Below, in pieces: positions 21,639-30,321 of a stretch of 64,000 nucleotides of DNA. Each line of letters begins with the position of its first letter. The stretch's first letter is position 1. Both the position numbers and the translations under genes were made by a program. This DNA comes from Chara braunii. Lineage: Eukaryota > Streptophyta > Charophyceae > Charales > Characeae. The notes below the pieces were generated by a model that was not told where the DNA came from, did not search any database, and saw only the letters and a list, made by a program, of their open reading frames with translations. The DNA lies in assembly GCA_003427395.1 (NCBI GenBank), contig BFEA01000317.1:667821-731820 (forward strand), read 5' to 3'.

Positions 21639-22505
21639 TCATTTCATAAGTTTTTCTAACTTTGTCGGATCGAGGCGTCTGTCATCCTTGTCGCAGATGT
21701 AACCTAATATCTTTATAGAAGATACTGCCCATCTGCTTTTTGTTCCACTGACCGTAAGGTTTGCATACTCTAACTTCACTAGTACTTTCTTGATATCCTC
21801 TGCGTGGGTGGGTACGAATTTCCTCACTCCTGGTCTTACCTCTGTCTCATCTTTGTCGTATGGTCCTTTGATCGGAAAGTCATCCAGGAAGACCTCTACC
21901 AGATTTGGTATGAGTTCTCCTAGAACGGCAACCATGGCTCTCTGAAAGACTGCGACACCGTTAGTCCACCCCATGGGTACCACTATCATTTGAACTAAGC
22001 CTAACGGTGTGTGCATCGCAGTTAGATGTCGGTCTCTGTAGTCTAGTAGTATCTCATCATATCCCGAAAAAAAGTCGCAGACTGAGTAAATTGAACGTCC
22101 TGCTGAGCCTTCAGATAGAAGATCCGCGTTTGGGATGGACCCAACGTCCCTCACTGTGACCTTATTTGTCTTCTGCAAGTCCTGTATCCATCGTAGTTTG
22201 TCGTTTAATTTCCTTATGAAGAACCAGTGATTGGCATAGGCGCTCTCACAAGGTTCCGCTACAAATGTCCTTATCTTCTCCTTCAGAAAGTCTACTATCA
22301 TCTCCTTTTCTTTTTGCGCACACTTCCATCCCGCATCGTTCCATGGAGTGTGAGGAACCGTATAGATTCTCGCAGGTTTAACATATCGTGGATCTATTCG
22401 CCCTCTTTCTGCGTCACAAAAGGCTACTGCCTGGTCGCATAATCTTAATGTTTCTATTATGAATTCTCTCTCGTTTTTCGTTATGTTTCCGTCGCCTATA
22501 TCCAT
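21639..22505 (-). pseudogene. Giant element reverse transcriptase
   Basis: Blocks in order are MDIGDGNITKNEREFI, IYTVPHTPWN, HWFFIRKLNDKLRWIQDLQK, SVCDFFSGYDEILLDYRDRH (motif A), VVPMGWTNGVAVFQRAM (motif B) and VEVFLDDFPIKGP (motif C with FLDD instead of YVDD). This set, especially PxGWTN and FLDD..KGP, is the pattern I associate from memory with a branch of Ty3/gypsy elements common in fungi rather than with plant chromoviruses or Tat/Ogre. The frame is open for 288 codons up to a stop at 21639. It differs in frame from protease; upstream in-frame codons extend to about 22560 before a TGA. Confidence 0.88.
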
Positions 22506-22642
22506 TTCCTTTAACCTGTCTTCAGTGATTCTCTGCCCTTCAGTGGCTTTTCATTCCCGGATCATCTGAGTAATTTCTTCTTCAGTGATCCCTATTTCCC
22601 CGGTCCTATCACGGCTGACCGCGGCTAGCTTGATTTTTTGGG

Positions 22643-23512
22643 TTACAGTTTTGTATCTCTTTCCCCCGCCGTGTGGGGGAATTCCTCCAAAAAAGAAAGG
22701 TTTATACATCCACTGAATTCCTCGTCGTCAGCCTCTTTCTCATAGACTGTTCCGTCTACCACATACTTAGTTTCGAGGTCCTCAACGTCAATCTTTTTTC
22801 CTCTCACTTTGTGCGGTCCTAGTGTAAGGTCTTCAGATATCATTTGACAACTTTTTGTGTTCAGTTGTCCTCTATTTTGCAATGAAATTTTGTGACGGTT
22901 GTCAAATTCGTTCACGGTCTTCAGGGTAAGCCAGCTACCTTGAGGTCCGTCTATGGTAACTGTCTGACTTCCGTCCCGCTTATTTTCGGTGGTGGCGTTG
23001 ACCCGTGTCAGCCATGTTCTTCCAAGAATTATTTCTGACGAATAGTTCTCAACTGTAAAGACGGGCACAGTGACCTCAACTCCCGCGACCACAATCTTGG
23101 CTTTGTGGCATACTCTGAGCGCAGGTTGTTTGAGTTTGCTAGCGGATATCATAGTCATAGCTACACTTCTGTCGACTTCTAAGCCAAGGTTTCTGACCCC
23201 TATGTCCTCACAAACGGTGGACTCGGACCCGTCGCCGACTATAGCCTCCATCCTTATGCCATTGACTTTGACATTGAGCTTTCCACTGGCAAGGACGTAA
23301 AAGTAGTTGCTTCCGCCTTCGCTGGTTTGTACTCGTTTGTCTCTTTCGGTTAGTGCCGTTAGGACTGAGGTTTTCACCTCCTCCTTCTGTTGTCCAGAAG
23401 TTGTTTCTTGTAGCTGTGCTTTAATTTTCTTCATCATGCCTATTAATTCATCCCTCGTCGGGCCACAACCTGCTATGAATTCCTTGAGGGTAATAGGGAT
23501 TGGCATATCCAT
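22643..23512 (-). CDS. Giant element aspartic protease region
   Basis: 289 codons, in the same frame as gag and separated from it by a single TAA and 15 bases. The active-site segment reads MEAIVGDGSESTVCEDIG; the family usually has D-S/T-G, here D-G-S. Downstream ALRVCHKAKIVVAGVEVTVPVF and SSEIILGRTWLTRVNA are the flap and second half of a retropepsin. The last ~100 residues are acidic and linker-like. The N-terminal part holds a short helical stretch with charged residues. If the D-G-S order is natural to this branch the enzyme may have worked; otherwise the copy is dead. Confidence 0.75.
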   Translation of the reverse strand: MDMPIPITLKEFIAGCGPTRDELIGMMKKIKAQLQETTSGQQKEEVKTSVLTALTERDKRVQTSEGGSNYFYVLASGKLNVKVNGIRMEAIVGDGSESTVCEDIGVRNLGLEVDRSVAMTMISASKLKQPALRVCHKAKIVVAGVEVTVPVFTVENYSSEIILGRTWLTRVNATTENKRDGSQTVTIDGPQGSWLTLKTVNEFDNRHKISLQNRGQLNTKSCQMISEDLTLGPHKVRGKKIDVEDLETKYVVDGTVYEKEADDEEFSGCINLSFLEEFPHTAGERDTKL

Positions 23513-23527
23513 GACCCTTCTTAAAGG

Positions 23528-25306
23528 TTATCGTAAATCGACTTCGTCTAGCGAGCTTTTAAGGTGAAACTTCTTGGCTGCTCGTTTTCTAGGGGATTGT
23601 GGTGACTTGGGCGACTCAATTTGGTCATCTGTCATAGGTTGATCTTGATCCTCTTTCTTTGTGTTGCTTGACTCGCCGACCTCGCCGATGCCTTGGGTGC
23701 GTACGTAGACTTCTGCGTTGTTTTCCGTCTCTTCAAACTTAATGGATGAAATTCTTATGCCTGGGCTTTCTATTTGTTCGTCGAAATCATCCTCGAAGGT
23801 TACTCGGGAGAGCTTGGCTGGTAATTGATCCTGAGATTGCTTGCCCTTTGCTTCATTCATCCTTCTCCTGCGGATAGCCACTTTAATCTTCATCGAGGGC
23901 AGGAAGGGTACCGGTTTGCCTTCATTAGCCCATATAACGTATTTTCGATCGTCGAGTTCAATGATGCCCTTTTTTAGTGCATCTAACATTGCTTGGCAAT
24001 CTCTTTTGCGGTGGTCTTCGTCTCTGCAGTATATACATGCTTTATCATTCCACGTTCGCTTTGAGCTAGGGTCGGTTTTGTCGCGCGTGGTCCGGACAGG
24101 GGTTTTCTCCTTTCTCTGGTTATTACTTTGCAATCTCTCTACTGCCGTCTTTAGTACTTCTATATGTCTTGCCATCTCCTCTTCTCGTCTGTCTGGTATT
24201 TTTGCTTCTATCTCATATTTTGGCTTCCACCTGTTATCCTTTGTATTTGACCACTTGGAGGTTCCCCATTTCGGGTCGTTTCTTTTCCAGTCACTCCTGT
24301 TTCCTTTTCTCCATTCGCCCTCGTTTTTGGCTGTGTCCCCTCTTCTAGGTGAGCTCGCGTAGGTGTCCCTTCCTTCGGTTTTGGGTCTCCTATCCTCGAA
24401 TTGCAATTTTTCTCCTTCTTTTTCTGTAGTTACGCCTTTTCCTAGGTTGTCAAGAACCCTCGCAAGGTGTGCTTTCGCGCTTTGGCCTTCGGTGTCATGG
24501 GTTAAGGCTTTGATTTGGTTGAACGTTACCTTAGAGGGGAGATCCCTCATAATCTTGTCTCGCTTTTCTCGAGACAGAAATCCTAGGAATATTCTGCACC
24601 TTTCTATTTCACCCATAAATTCACCTTCTACTAGAGGGTTCGAAGCCCTCTCATATCTCCTTGCGAACGCTACTAGACTCTCGTCCTCCTGTTTTTTCAT
24701 TTCTTTGAGATCTTCTATTGAATAGGATGTTTCATCCCATACAAAGATTCTTGTAATCCTTTCTCTGAATATTAGCCAACGCCAACTGTCCGGAATGACT
24801 TCTCTGACTTTGCGATCTATCTTGGGGGCTGTGTGGTGGAGTAAATTTATAATCATCTCCTGATCGCTCCATTCCGCTCTCAACCCCAGTACCTCCCAGT
24901 AGTCTAAGAATTTTGAAACATTCTTCCCTGTGAAGATTGTTTGGATTCCGGACAGAGCCGGTAATTGGAAGGCTTGTGCTCATAGGAAGGGGGATACGTA
25001 GGAGCCTGGTGCATATGCCATTCTGTAAGGTTGGCTCGTGGTTTCCCTATATGATTCCCTTGTACCGGGATCCGAGAATCGGGCTACTCTATTCCTGTTT
25101 AGAACGTCTTTCCTCCACCCTTCACTCTTGGAAGTGCGTTCCTCGAGTTCTGTGGCTGTAGTTTCTAACTCTTTTAGGTCCTTCCTCGATTTTTCGGCGT
25201 CCTTTGTGCCATCAATTGTCATTTTCCCAACTGGGGTGCTCGTCCTTGATTCTTGTGTTTTGACTTCGCCGCCTATCAAAGATAGATAGACTCCTTCCGC
25301 ATCCAT
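23528..25306 (-). pseudogene. Giant element gag with CCHC knuckle, one stop
   Basis: One frame runs from the ATG at 25306 to the TAA at 23528 (about 592 codons) with a single in-frame TGA at 24980-24982. The N-terminal 100 residues are Ser/Thr/Glu-rich. A gag capsid-like part follows, with IFTGKNVSKFLDYWEVLGL, LVAFARRYERASNPLVEGEF and CRIFLGFLSREKRDKIM. A CIYCRDEDHRKRDC zinc knuckle (C-X2-C-X4-H-X4-C, complete) sits near residue 420. The C-terminus is Pro/Ser/Lys-rich. It would form particles and bind the element RNA. Separate ORF J ends 39 bases upstream. Confidence 0.85.
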
Positions 25307-25345
25307 ATTTTTCCCTCACTCTTCCAGAAGTTGATCCAAGGCGAC

Positions 25346-25825
25346 TTAAACTCTTTCCGTCAATTCTTCTAGTAGCTCTTGCAATGTGTTGAAGTCCTCA
25401 ATCTTTCCTTCAGCTTTGACGACTAAGGCGGTAGCTAAGGCGGTTTGTAGGTAGTGTGAGTTGACCTCCAACGTATTTAAGGATATCCCATCAACTATTA
25501 CGTTGGTGAGTTCTCCTAGAGCTCGAGCGTCCTCTCTTAATTTTTCTACAGCTGTGGCTATCGTTTCTCGCCAGGTACGTGTGATTGTTTGTCCACTAGG
25601 GTTGACAGTGAGGATTTGTATTCTTACTAGAAAAAGCTCTCCTGCAGCTTTCCAGACGGCACATTTTCTGACTTCTATTACTGCTTTTGTGGCGCACTCA
25701 GTTTCCTCTCCTTGACTTAATTGCTCATTATGTACTTCTTTCACTGGGACTCGTACTAAGGACCCTTCTCTTTCTGCTCTGACTGAGATACTAAATTTTT
25801 GCCTTCTAGATTCGACATTAGTCAT
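25346..25825 (-). CDS. Extra ORF J of the giant element, unknown function
   Basis: 159 codons, intact. It starts 8 bases inside the end of ORF I and ends 39 bases before gag. No known domain is recognised. Its first half looks rich in alternating hydrophobic residues (FSISVRAE, AVIEVRKCAVWKAAGELFLV), suggesting beta structure. The second half is helical (WRETIATAVEKLREDARALG, ATALVVKAEGKIEDF). No signal peptide or membrane segment is seen. Tight packing before gag suggests it is translated from the same transcript. Confidence 0.6.
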   Translation of the reverse strand: MTNVESRRQKFSISVRAEREGSLVRVPVKEVHNEQLSQGEETECATKAVIEVRKCAVWKAAGELFLVRIQILTVNPSGQTITRTWRETIATAVEKLREDARALGELTNVIVDGISLNTLEVNSHYLQTALATALVVKAEGKIEDFNTLQELLEELTERV

Positions 25826-26141
25826 TTCTTTGTTTGTTAGTTTCTTCTTGGTCTTGCTTCAGGAGTCTGGCAATGAAATAATTTCGCCATCCTATAATGT
25901 TATCTCTTTCCTCTCTATAGATCGTGACAAGACGTTCGACGTGTTTTTCCAGTCTATTTAAGTCGGCTTCGTCCATAGAGCCGCGCCATTCGTGATATTT
26001 TGCTAGCGACTCTTCGACCTTGCTCTCAATTGGGTCTAAGTATACTTCTAGTATGACATCAATTTTTGGATTTCTTCGCCTTACACGTGTGTTCGTGCTT
26101 CTCGAATTGTCTCTTCCTTCTCTATCTCGCACTTCATTCAT
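25818..26141 (-). CDS. Extra ORF I of the giant element, unknown function
   Basis: 107 codons, intact. Its ATG shares bases with the TGA of ORF H (ATGA at 26138-26141), and its TAA overlaps ORF J by 8 bases. The N-terminus is basic (NTRVRRRNPK). The rest looks like long amphipathic helices (SKVEESLAKYHEWRG, LNRLEKHVERLVTIYREERD) and may form a coiled coil. No known family is recognised. Confidence 0.6.
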   Translation of the reverse strand: MNEVRDREGRDNSRSTNTRVRRRNPKIDVILEVYLDPIESKVEESLAKYHEWRGSMDEADLNRLEKHVERLVTIYREERDNIIGWRNYFIARLLKQDQEETNKQRND

Positions 26142-26356
26142 CCCTCGGCCCAGATCATCACACTGTAGGTTATGCGATTCTCTGTTCTAACTTGTGCTAA
26201 TGCCCTTGGTCTTTCGCGCTGTATAGCTTCTTGTGCCAATCGTCGGCAATCTAATGTGTCTAGTGCTCTAGAGGTTCGGATCCGAATAATCGACGTTATA
26301 GTCCCTGCGAAGGATACCCGATTCACTTCCTCTTCATCAGTTACTGCTCCTGGCAT
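26138..26356 (-). CDS. Extra ORF H (Q3) of the giant element, unknown function
   Basis: 72 codons, intact. It starts 20 bases inside the end of ORF G and ends in a 4-base ATGA overlap with ORF I. By eye it resembles ORF D (Q1): a beta-like FAGTITSIIRIRT, a helix around CRRLAQEAI, and a closing RAL..V.T...ITYSVMI..EG that matches SAL..I.N..EISYLLKV..LG of Q1. Similarity is weak and rests on position as well as pattern. Confidence 0.5.
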   Translation of the reverse strand: MPGAVTDEEEVNRVSFAGTITSIIRIRTSRALDTLDCRRLAQEAIQRERPRALAQVRTENRITYSVMIWAEG

Positions 26357-26798
26357 TATTGAGTTCGTCTTGTGCTCTCTTAACCTTCCATACGAGGTCT
26401 ATTACGGCCGACCATTCATTGTTAGCGAGCGTAAGCCCTTCAACCGGCGGCGACGGTATTCCAATGAAAGGCCTAATGTAGGTACTCCACGAGAAATTTG
26501 CCCTTAATTGTTGGAGTCTTCTCTTCTCGTCATGCACTATGTTCGAGGCCCGTTGCCAACAACGATTTTTTTCGTCTTCCTTAAACCTATGTTGCGGCAC
26601 GTATATTCCCACATCATACTCATCAAGGTTGATGAAGTAGTAGGTGATGACATACATACCATCAATCCCCCATCCCTGACTCTTTAGACCTTCGTATCTG
26701 ACGATCTCATATGGGATCACTGCTCTCTTCGATATAGAGTTAAGGGAACGGACCAACTTCCTCGACTTCCCCTCCTCTAGCCTCCTACATCTCCTCAT
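26337..26798 (-). CDS. Extra ORF G (P3) of the giant element, unknown function
   Basis: 153 codons, intact. It has the pattern shared with ORFs C and E: IPYEIVRYEG, then MYVITYYF, YDVGIYVPQ, a RCWQRA block and WSTYIRP. Compared with P2, RCWQRA and WST-x-IR are identical, so the two are paralogues. The C-terminal 50 residues (after GIPSPPVEG) include NEWSAVIDLVWKVKRAQDEL, probably a helix. Fused end to start with ORF H. No known domain recognised. Confidence 0.6.
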   Translation of the reverse strand: MRRCRRLEEGKSRKLVRSLNSISKRAVIPYEIVRYEGLKSQGWGIDGMYVITYYFINLDEYDVGIYVPQHRFKEDEKNRCWQRASNIVHDEKRRLQQLRANFSWSTYIRPFIGIPSPPVEGLTLANNEWSAVIDLVWKVKRAQDELNNARSSN

Positions 26799-26876
26799 CC
26801 TTGGTCAACTCCTTTAGCATGACTCCTAATCCTGCTCTTGATCTTGGAAGCTTTCTCTGTCTTAGTCTCCCTTGCA

Positions 26877-27104
26877 CTAATCCTTCACTGCCCTCATGAT
26901 GCCAGTCAATCTTCCTCTGTCATCTCTTATCTCGTGCTCACCTTCTATTCCGAACAGGCCTGTGTCAAGGTAGAGTTCCCGTTCTTGATCTCGTAGGCAA
27001 GAGACTCCTCTGTTAATCTCTATCAACCTTGTTTCATCAGATCGAACTCTCCTACAGATTGTCGTGCCTAGAGTACGCAAGTCCTCTTGGGTCCATTCCG
27101 TCAA
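26877..27104 (-). CDS. Extra ORF F of the giant element, unknown function
   Basis: 75 codons, charged, starting MTEWTQEDLRTLG and containing ELYLDTGLFGIEGEHEI. It lies 194 bases after ORF E, where a Q-type partner of P2 would be expected, but similarity to Q1 or Q3 is not convincing. The space upstream has stops in all frames and may be the degraded end of P2. It could be a remnant rather than a gene. Confidence 0.35.
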   Translation of the reverse strand: MTEWTQEDLRTLGTTICRRVRSDETRLIEINRGVSCLRDQERELYLDTGLFGIEGEHEIRDDRGRLTGIMRAVKD

Positions 27105-27298
27105 AAGTTTGAGCAGCTATTGGGACCTCTACCTATCATGGTCACGTTGTCTTAGTTCACTTGTTATATCCCCCCCAGACTGGCTATTCTCGTTCCCTCT
27201 GGCCATTCGGTTTATGGTGCCGGTTTATGAAATCAATTATTAGACATCGACCGATGCCTATCAACGCTCCGTAAGGAATCCGCGGTCTAAGCAAGTCT

Positions 27299-27706
27299 TC
27301 AAAACCTGATTTCGGTACTCCAAGCGACTTCTTTCTTTAAGGAAAGGAGTCTATCCTTCTCGACCTCTACCACTTCTTTTGCTCTTTGCCAGCAACGTCC
27401 GTACACTAAATCTTCCGACCTGTCCGTTGATAAGTAAATGCCTACGTCTCTTACCTTAGTCCCTAGGAAGCGTGCGGTCATAACATAGAGGCGGCTTAGT
27501 TCCCATGCACTTTCGACCATCTCATAGGCCTCCACCTCATACGGAAACTCCTCCCTTCTTCCTAGGGTACTCAAGGATGCACACACCGCATCAAACTTCT
27601 TTTGCGGCGGTCGGTTCCCAACGATGATCTTGTTATCCCACTCCTCAAGTTTCTCTGCAGACTTCTTATGCCTTACTCGTTCATGACCCAACATTTTTTT
27701 GGCCAC
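27299..27706 (-). CDS. Extra ORF E (P2) of the giant element, unknown function
   Basis: 135 codons starting six bases after the stop of ORF D. Shared blocks with P3: FPYEVEAYEM, LYVMTARF, RDVGIYLS, GRCWQRAKEV and AWSTEIRF at its end. P3 continues about 50 residues past this point, so P2 may be truncated by a frameshift; another frame downstream reads RIPYGALIGIG. The N-terminus is basic. No known domain recognised. Confidence 0.55.
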   Translation of the reverse strand: MAKKMLGHERVRHKKSAEKLEEWDNKIIVGNRPPQKKFDAVCASLSTLGRREEFPYEVEAYEMVESAWELSRLYVMTARFLGTKVRDVGIYLSTDRSEDLVYGRCWQRAKEVVEVEKDRLLSLKKEVAWSTEIRF

Positions 27707-27712
27707 GCCCGC

Positions 27713-27997
27713 CTAACACAACCGGGCTCGTTCCCTGACCAGACAATAGTATTTTCTCCCATAGGTCCCTAGTTTTTCCACCTTCAGCAGATAACTGATC
27801 TCGGTTTGGTTGGTAATTACCCTCAAAGCCGACTCCCTCATACGATCCAAATAAGGTCTTATGAGTTCAAGTTCTTCAAACCCAAAAAGATCTATATCAG
27901 GAATTCGGAGGGTGCCCTCAACTTTTACCATTCTCTCTTCCACGATAGCCCTGAAGGAGAATTGTTCCTTAAGACCCGGCATCCTTACTGACCCCAA
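27713..27997 (-). CDS. Extra ORF D (Q1) of the giant element, unknown function
   Basis: 94 codons, intact, starting 13 bases inside the end of ORF C. Pattern: FSFRAIVEERMVKVEGTLRI (beta-like), DLFGFEELELIRPYLDRM (helix), SALRVITNQTEISYLLKVEK (strands). Its relation to ORF C matches that of H to G, an overlapped partner directly after a P-type ORF. No known domain recognised. Confidence 0.5.
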   Translation of the reverse strand: MGSVRMPGLKEQFSFRAIVEERMVKVEGTLRIPDIDLFGFEELELIRPYLDRMRESALRVITNQTEISYLLKVEKLGTYGRKYYCLVRERARLC

Positions 27998-28404
27998 CTC
28001 CTTGCTCTGAGCGTCATATTAATTAAAGGCTCCCAGTTCTTGCCGTCAGTAAAACTGTCAGGTAGACTAGGTTCTAGAACCCCATAGAATAGGACCGGTG
28101 ATGAGTCACTGATTACTTTCTCCCCTCTCCTTTCTAATTCCTTGCTTTCTTGGCTGATGACGCTTATAATCCAATTTCTAAGCGACTCTCGATCAGTTCC
28201 CCTCTCTCTCAATAGAGGTATATAGGGCCTAATGTCGTACTCCCCTGTATCAAGGTGTTTTACCACAATGACATAGGCTTTCCCAGAAGCGTGGCGTTCC
28301 TCCAGCGATATACAACTTTCTATTTTGTAAGGGAACGCACCCCCACTAGTAATAGGGACTAAGGAGTCTAGGGCCGCTGTGACCCTAGGGCAATAACCTG
28401 ACAT
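27985..28404 (-). CDS. Extra ORF C (P1) of the giant element, unknown function
   Basis: 139 codons, intact. The P-type pattern is seen as FPYKIESCIS, KAYVIVVKHL, YDIRPYIPL, then a helix with LRNWIISVISQESKELE. The RCWQRA block of P2 and P3 is not conserved here, so this is the most diverged of the three. The C-terminal part (PVLFYGVLEPSLPD..NWEPLINMTLRA) aligns in position with the NEWSAVIDL end of P3. ATG is at 28404; 125 non-coding bases precede it, with a repeated CACCGAGGTCACT on the plus strand. Confidence 0.5.
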   Translation of the reverse strand: MSGYCPRVTAALDSLVPITSGGAFPYKIESCISLEERHASGKAYVIVVKHLDTGEYDIRPYIPLLRERGTDRESLRNWIISVISQESKELERRGEKVISDSSPVLFYGVLEPSLPDSFTDGKNWEPLINMTLRARSWGQ

Positions 28405-28528
28405 TTTTCATTCCCTATCCTCTTATCGTTACCCTTCTGCGCCTTCCTCCTCACAGGCTCACCGAGGTCACTCTACAAAGGCAGTTTCACCGAGGTCACT
28501 TTAGGCTCATTCGGACCCCCAGTCGTGG

Positions 28529-29613
28529 CTATCGTCCCTCGACATAATCTTCTATTTTGGTAACGCTCCTGAAGTACCCCACCATTTCCTCAGGAAAATC
28601 TGCGGCGTTTTCCCACTCTTCACGGTCGCCGTCCCTTAATCGTTCCCACTCGGCTAGATCCCAATCTTTTTCCCCGTACTCTATGTCCTCGTCGTTTACT
28701 GCCTCTGTCCCTTCGTAGTATGTCCGGAGTTCGAAGAACCCAATGAGTGACCCTTCCCTAACCGACGAGTCGTATTCAGGAGTCTCGTGTAACTCGGCTA
28801 TACCAGCTAGGTGGCTCGGCGGCTCCCTCAGGGCTCTATCCAAAGCGGTCCAGAACTCGGCCGGTTGATCAAACCTCGACGCCTCTCTGAGACCTCTAGG
28901 TGAAATAGCTCTAATTAGCTCTACCAATTCTAAAGCCGACTCCCCGAACCTGGGCCTTTCCTTCCACAGGGCGTAGTAGGCGTGATCTTCGTCACTGTTC
29001 CTGAAAAGGTTTCTTATCTCAAGGAAGGCTCAGTAGACCTCAATAAGGCGGCCAAACCCCCCTAAAAGCCTTCCAAGACAAAACCCGGGACGGGCAGCTT
29101 GTTCGGGTTGGGGCAAAAACCCTTCTCTAGCCAGTCGAAGCGAGACCACTACCGATCTATAGTCCCTGTCCTAGCAGCGTTTCTTCCCCTTTAGCTTGTC
29201 GACCACTTCCTGCAGTATGCGTCACGCTGTTACCTCGTCTGCCCAAGTATGAGAGTTGAGACTCGGAATTACCCCTAAGACCGGATCCCACCGACTTCGT
29301 TCTATGGATTGGAAAACTATGCCCGCTAGAACGGAAGACTGATAGTAGAGGAAACCTCTGACCGCCAATTCTAGGGATTTTTCTATTAGCCTGCCTCTCC
29401 TGTCGAACTCACACCCTACCTGGGGCGCGACCAGCAACCAGACCCTGGCCTCAACAGGATAGATCTCCACTCCTTATCTACTTTATCTAGATATCCTCGC
29501 CTGACAGCTTGCCCGGGTAAGGTAAATTCCACCCAATCTTCTCCAATGAACTCGGGTTCCCTATAGTCGAAGTGACAAAGCTCAATTGAGTGCTTTATTT
29601 TGTCGTGAGGCAT
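28529..29613 (-). pseudogene. Extra ORF B of the giant element, broken
   Basis: The ATG at 29613 directly follows the stop of ORF A. About 50 codons (SIELCHFDYREPEFIGEDWV) precede a frameshift near 29460. The reading then continues as VEARVWLLVAPQVGCEFD to a stop near 29222, through further in-frame stops (one near 29030), to VELIRAISPRGLREASRFD and an acidic C-terminus ending at 28529. The pieces appear to be one former protein of roughly 360 residues with one shift and about three stops. No known domain recognised. Confidence 0.5.
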
Positions 29614-30321
29614 CTAGTCGTCCGCGGAGCTCACGTCTAAAATCCTGCCCCTGTCTATCTCCCCACTTGTCTCCGCTCTCCTTACCTCGTCTCTGACCCT
29701 GTACACGACTCTGCGCAACTGTCTACGTGTGGGAATCGCTCGGTCTAGATAGTAAGTAAGTAACCAGGGTAGCTCAACGACAGTTACCCTAAACTCTGTT
29801 GCCCTCTGCACTACAGCGAGTAGCCTCTGATGTCTCTCCTCATCTCCAAAGACTACTCCTGTGAGGAATCTAAAAACGATAACCGCTCTGACAGATGTAG
29901 CTCTAGGGAGCTCCCAGTCGTACGCAAAACGCACCGTGTAGAAAGCTACCGAGTCGGCTTCGCTCCTCTCCACAAACTTACTGAACACTCTCGCACCGAA
30001 TCTACGTGCTAATGATGTCAGGCATAAGAGAGTGTGACAACGACGGGCAGTCTCTATTACTAGATACCTCCACTCCTCCTCTGAGAGATCTAGTCTAACG
30101 TTCACTTCTGCGCGAAGAGGTTCGCTAGCCCTGTCCATTGTAACACATACTCTAGGCTCCGCCTCAATTCTCACCCACAGGAAGACGCCCTCGCGTATGA
30201 ATAGATATCGCTGTTCAGACGGCCTATACTTGCTCGACCCTTCCAAAGGAAGACTAATGACGTCACAGAAGCCGCTCCGTTCAACGAGATGTACTTGAGA
30301 CTCCGATTCGATGTAAACCAT
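29614..30321 (-). CDS. Extra ORF A of the giant element, unknown function
   Basis: 235 codons, intact, the first ORF after the 5' LTR leader. It alternates hydrophobic strands (YLFIREGVFLWVRIEA, VRAVIVFRFLTGVVF, FRVTVVELPWLLTYYL) with Arg/Glu-rich segments. The C-terminal 40 residues are strongly charged. The middle (residues about 125-190) loosely recalls the P then Q patterns of later ORFs, but not enough to claim kinship. No signal peptide or known domain is recognised. Confidence 0.55.
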   Translation of the reverse strand: MVYIESESQVHLVERSGFCDVISLPLEGSSKYRPSEQRYLFIREGVFLWVRIEAEPRVCVTMDRASEPLRAEVNVRLDLSEEEWRYLVIETARRCHTLLCLTSLARRFGARVFSKFVERSEADSVAFYTVRFAYDWELPRATSVRAVIVFRFLTGVVFGDEERHQRLLAVVQRATEFRVTVVELPWLLTYYLDRAIPTRRQLRRVVYRVRDEVRRAETSGEIDRGRILDVSSADD

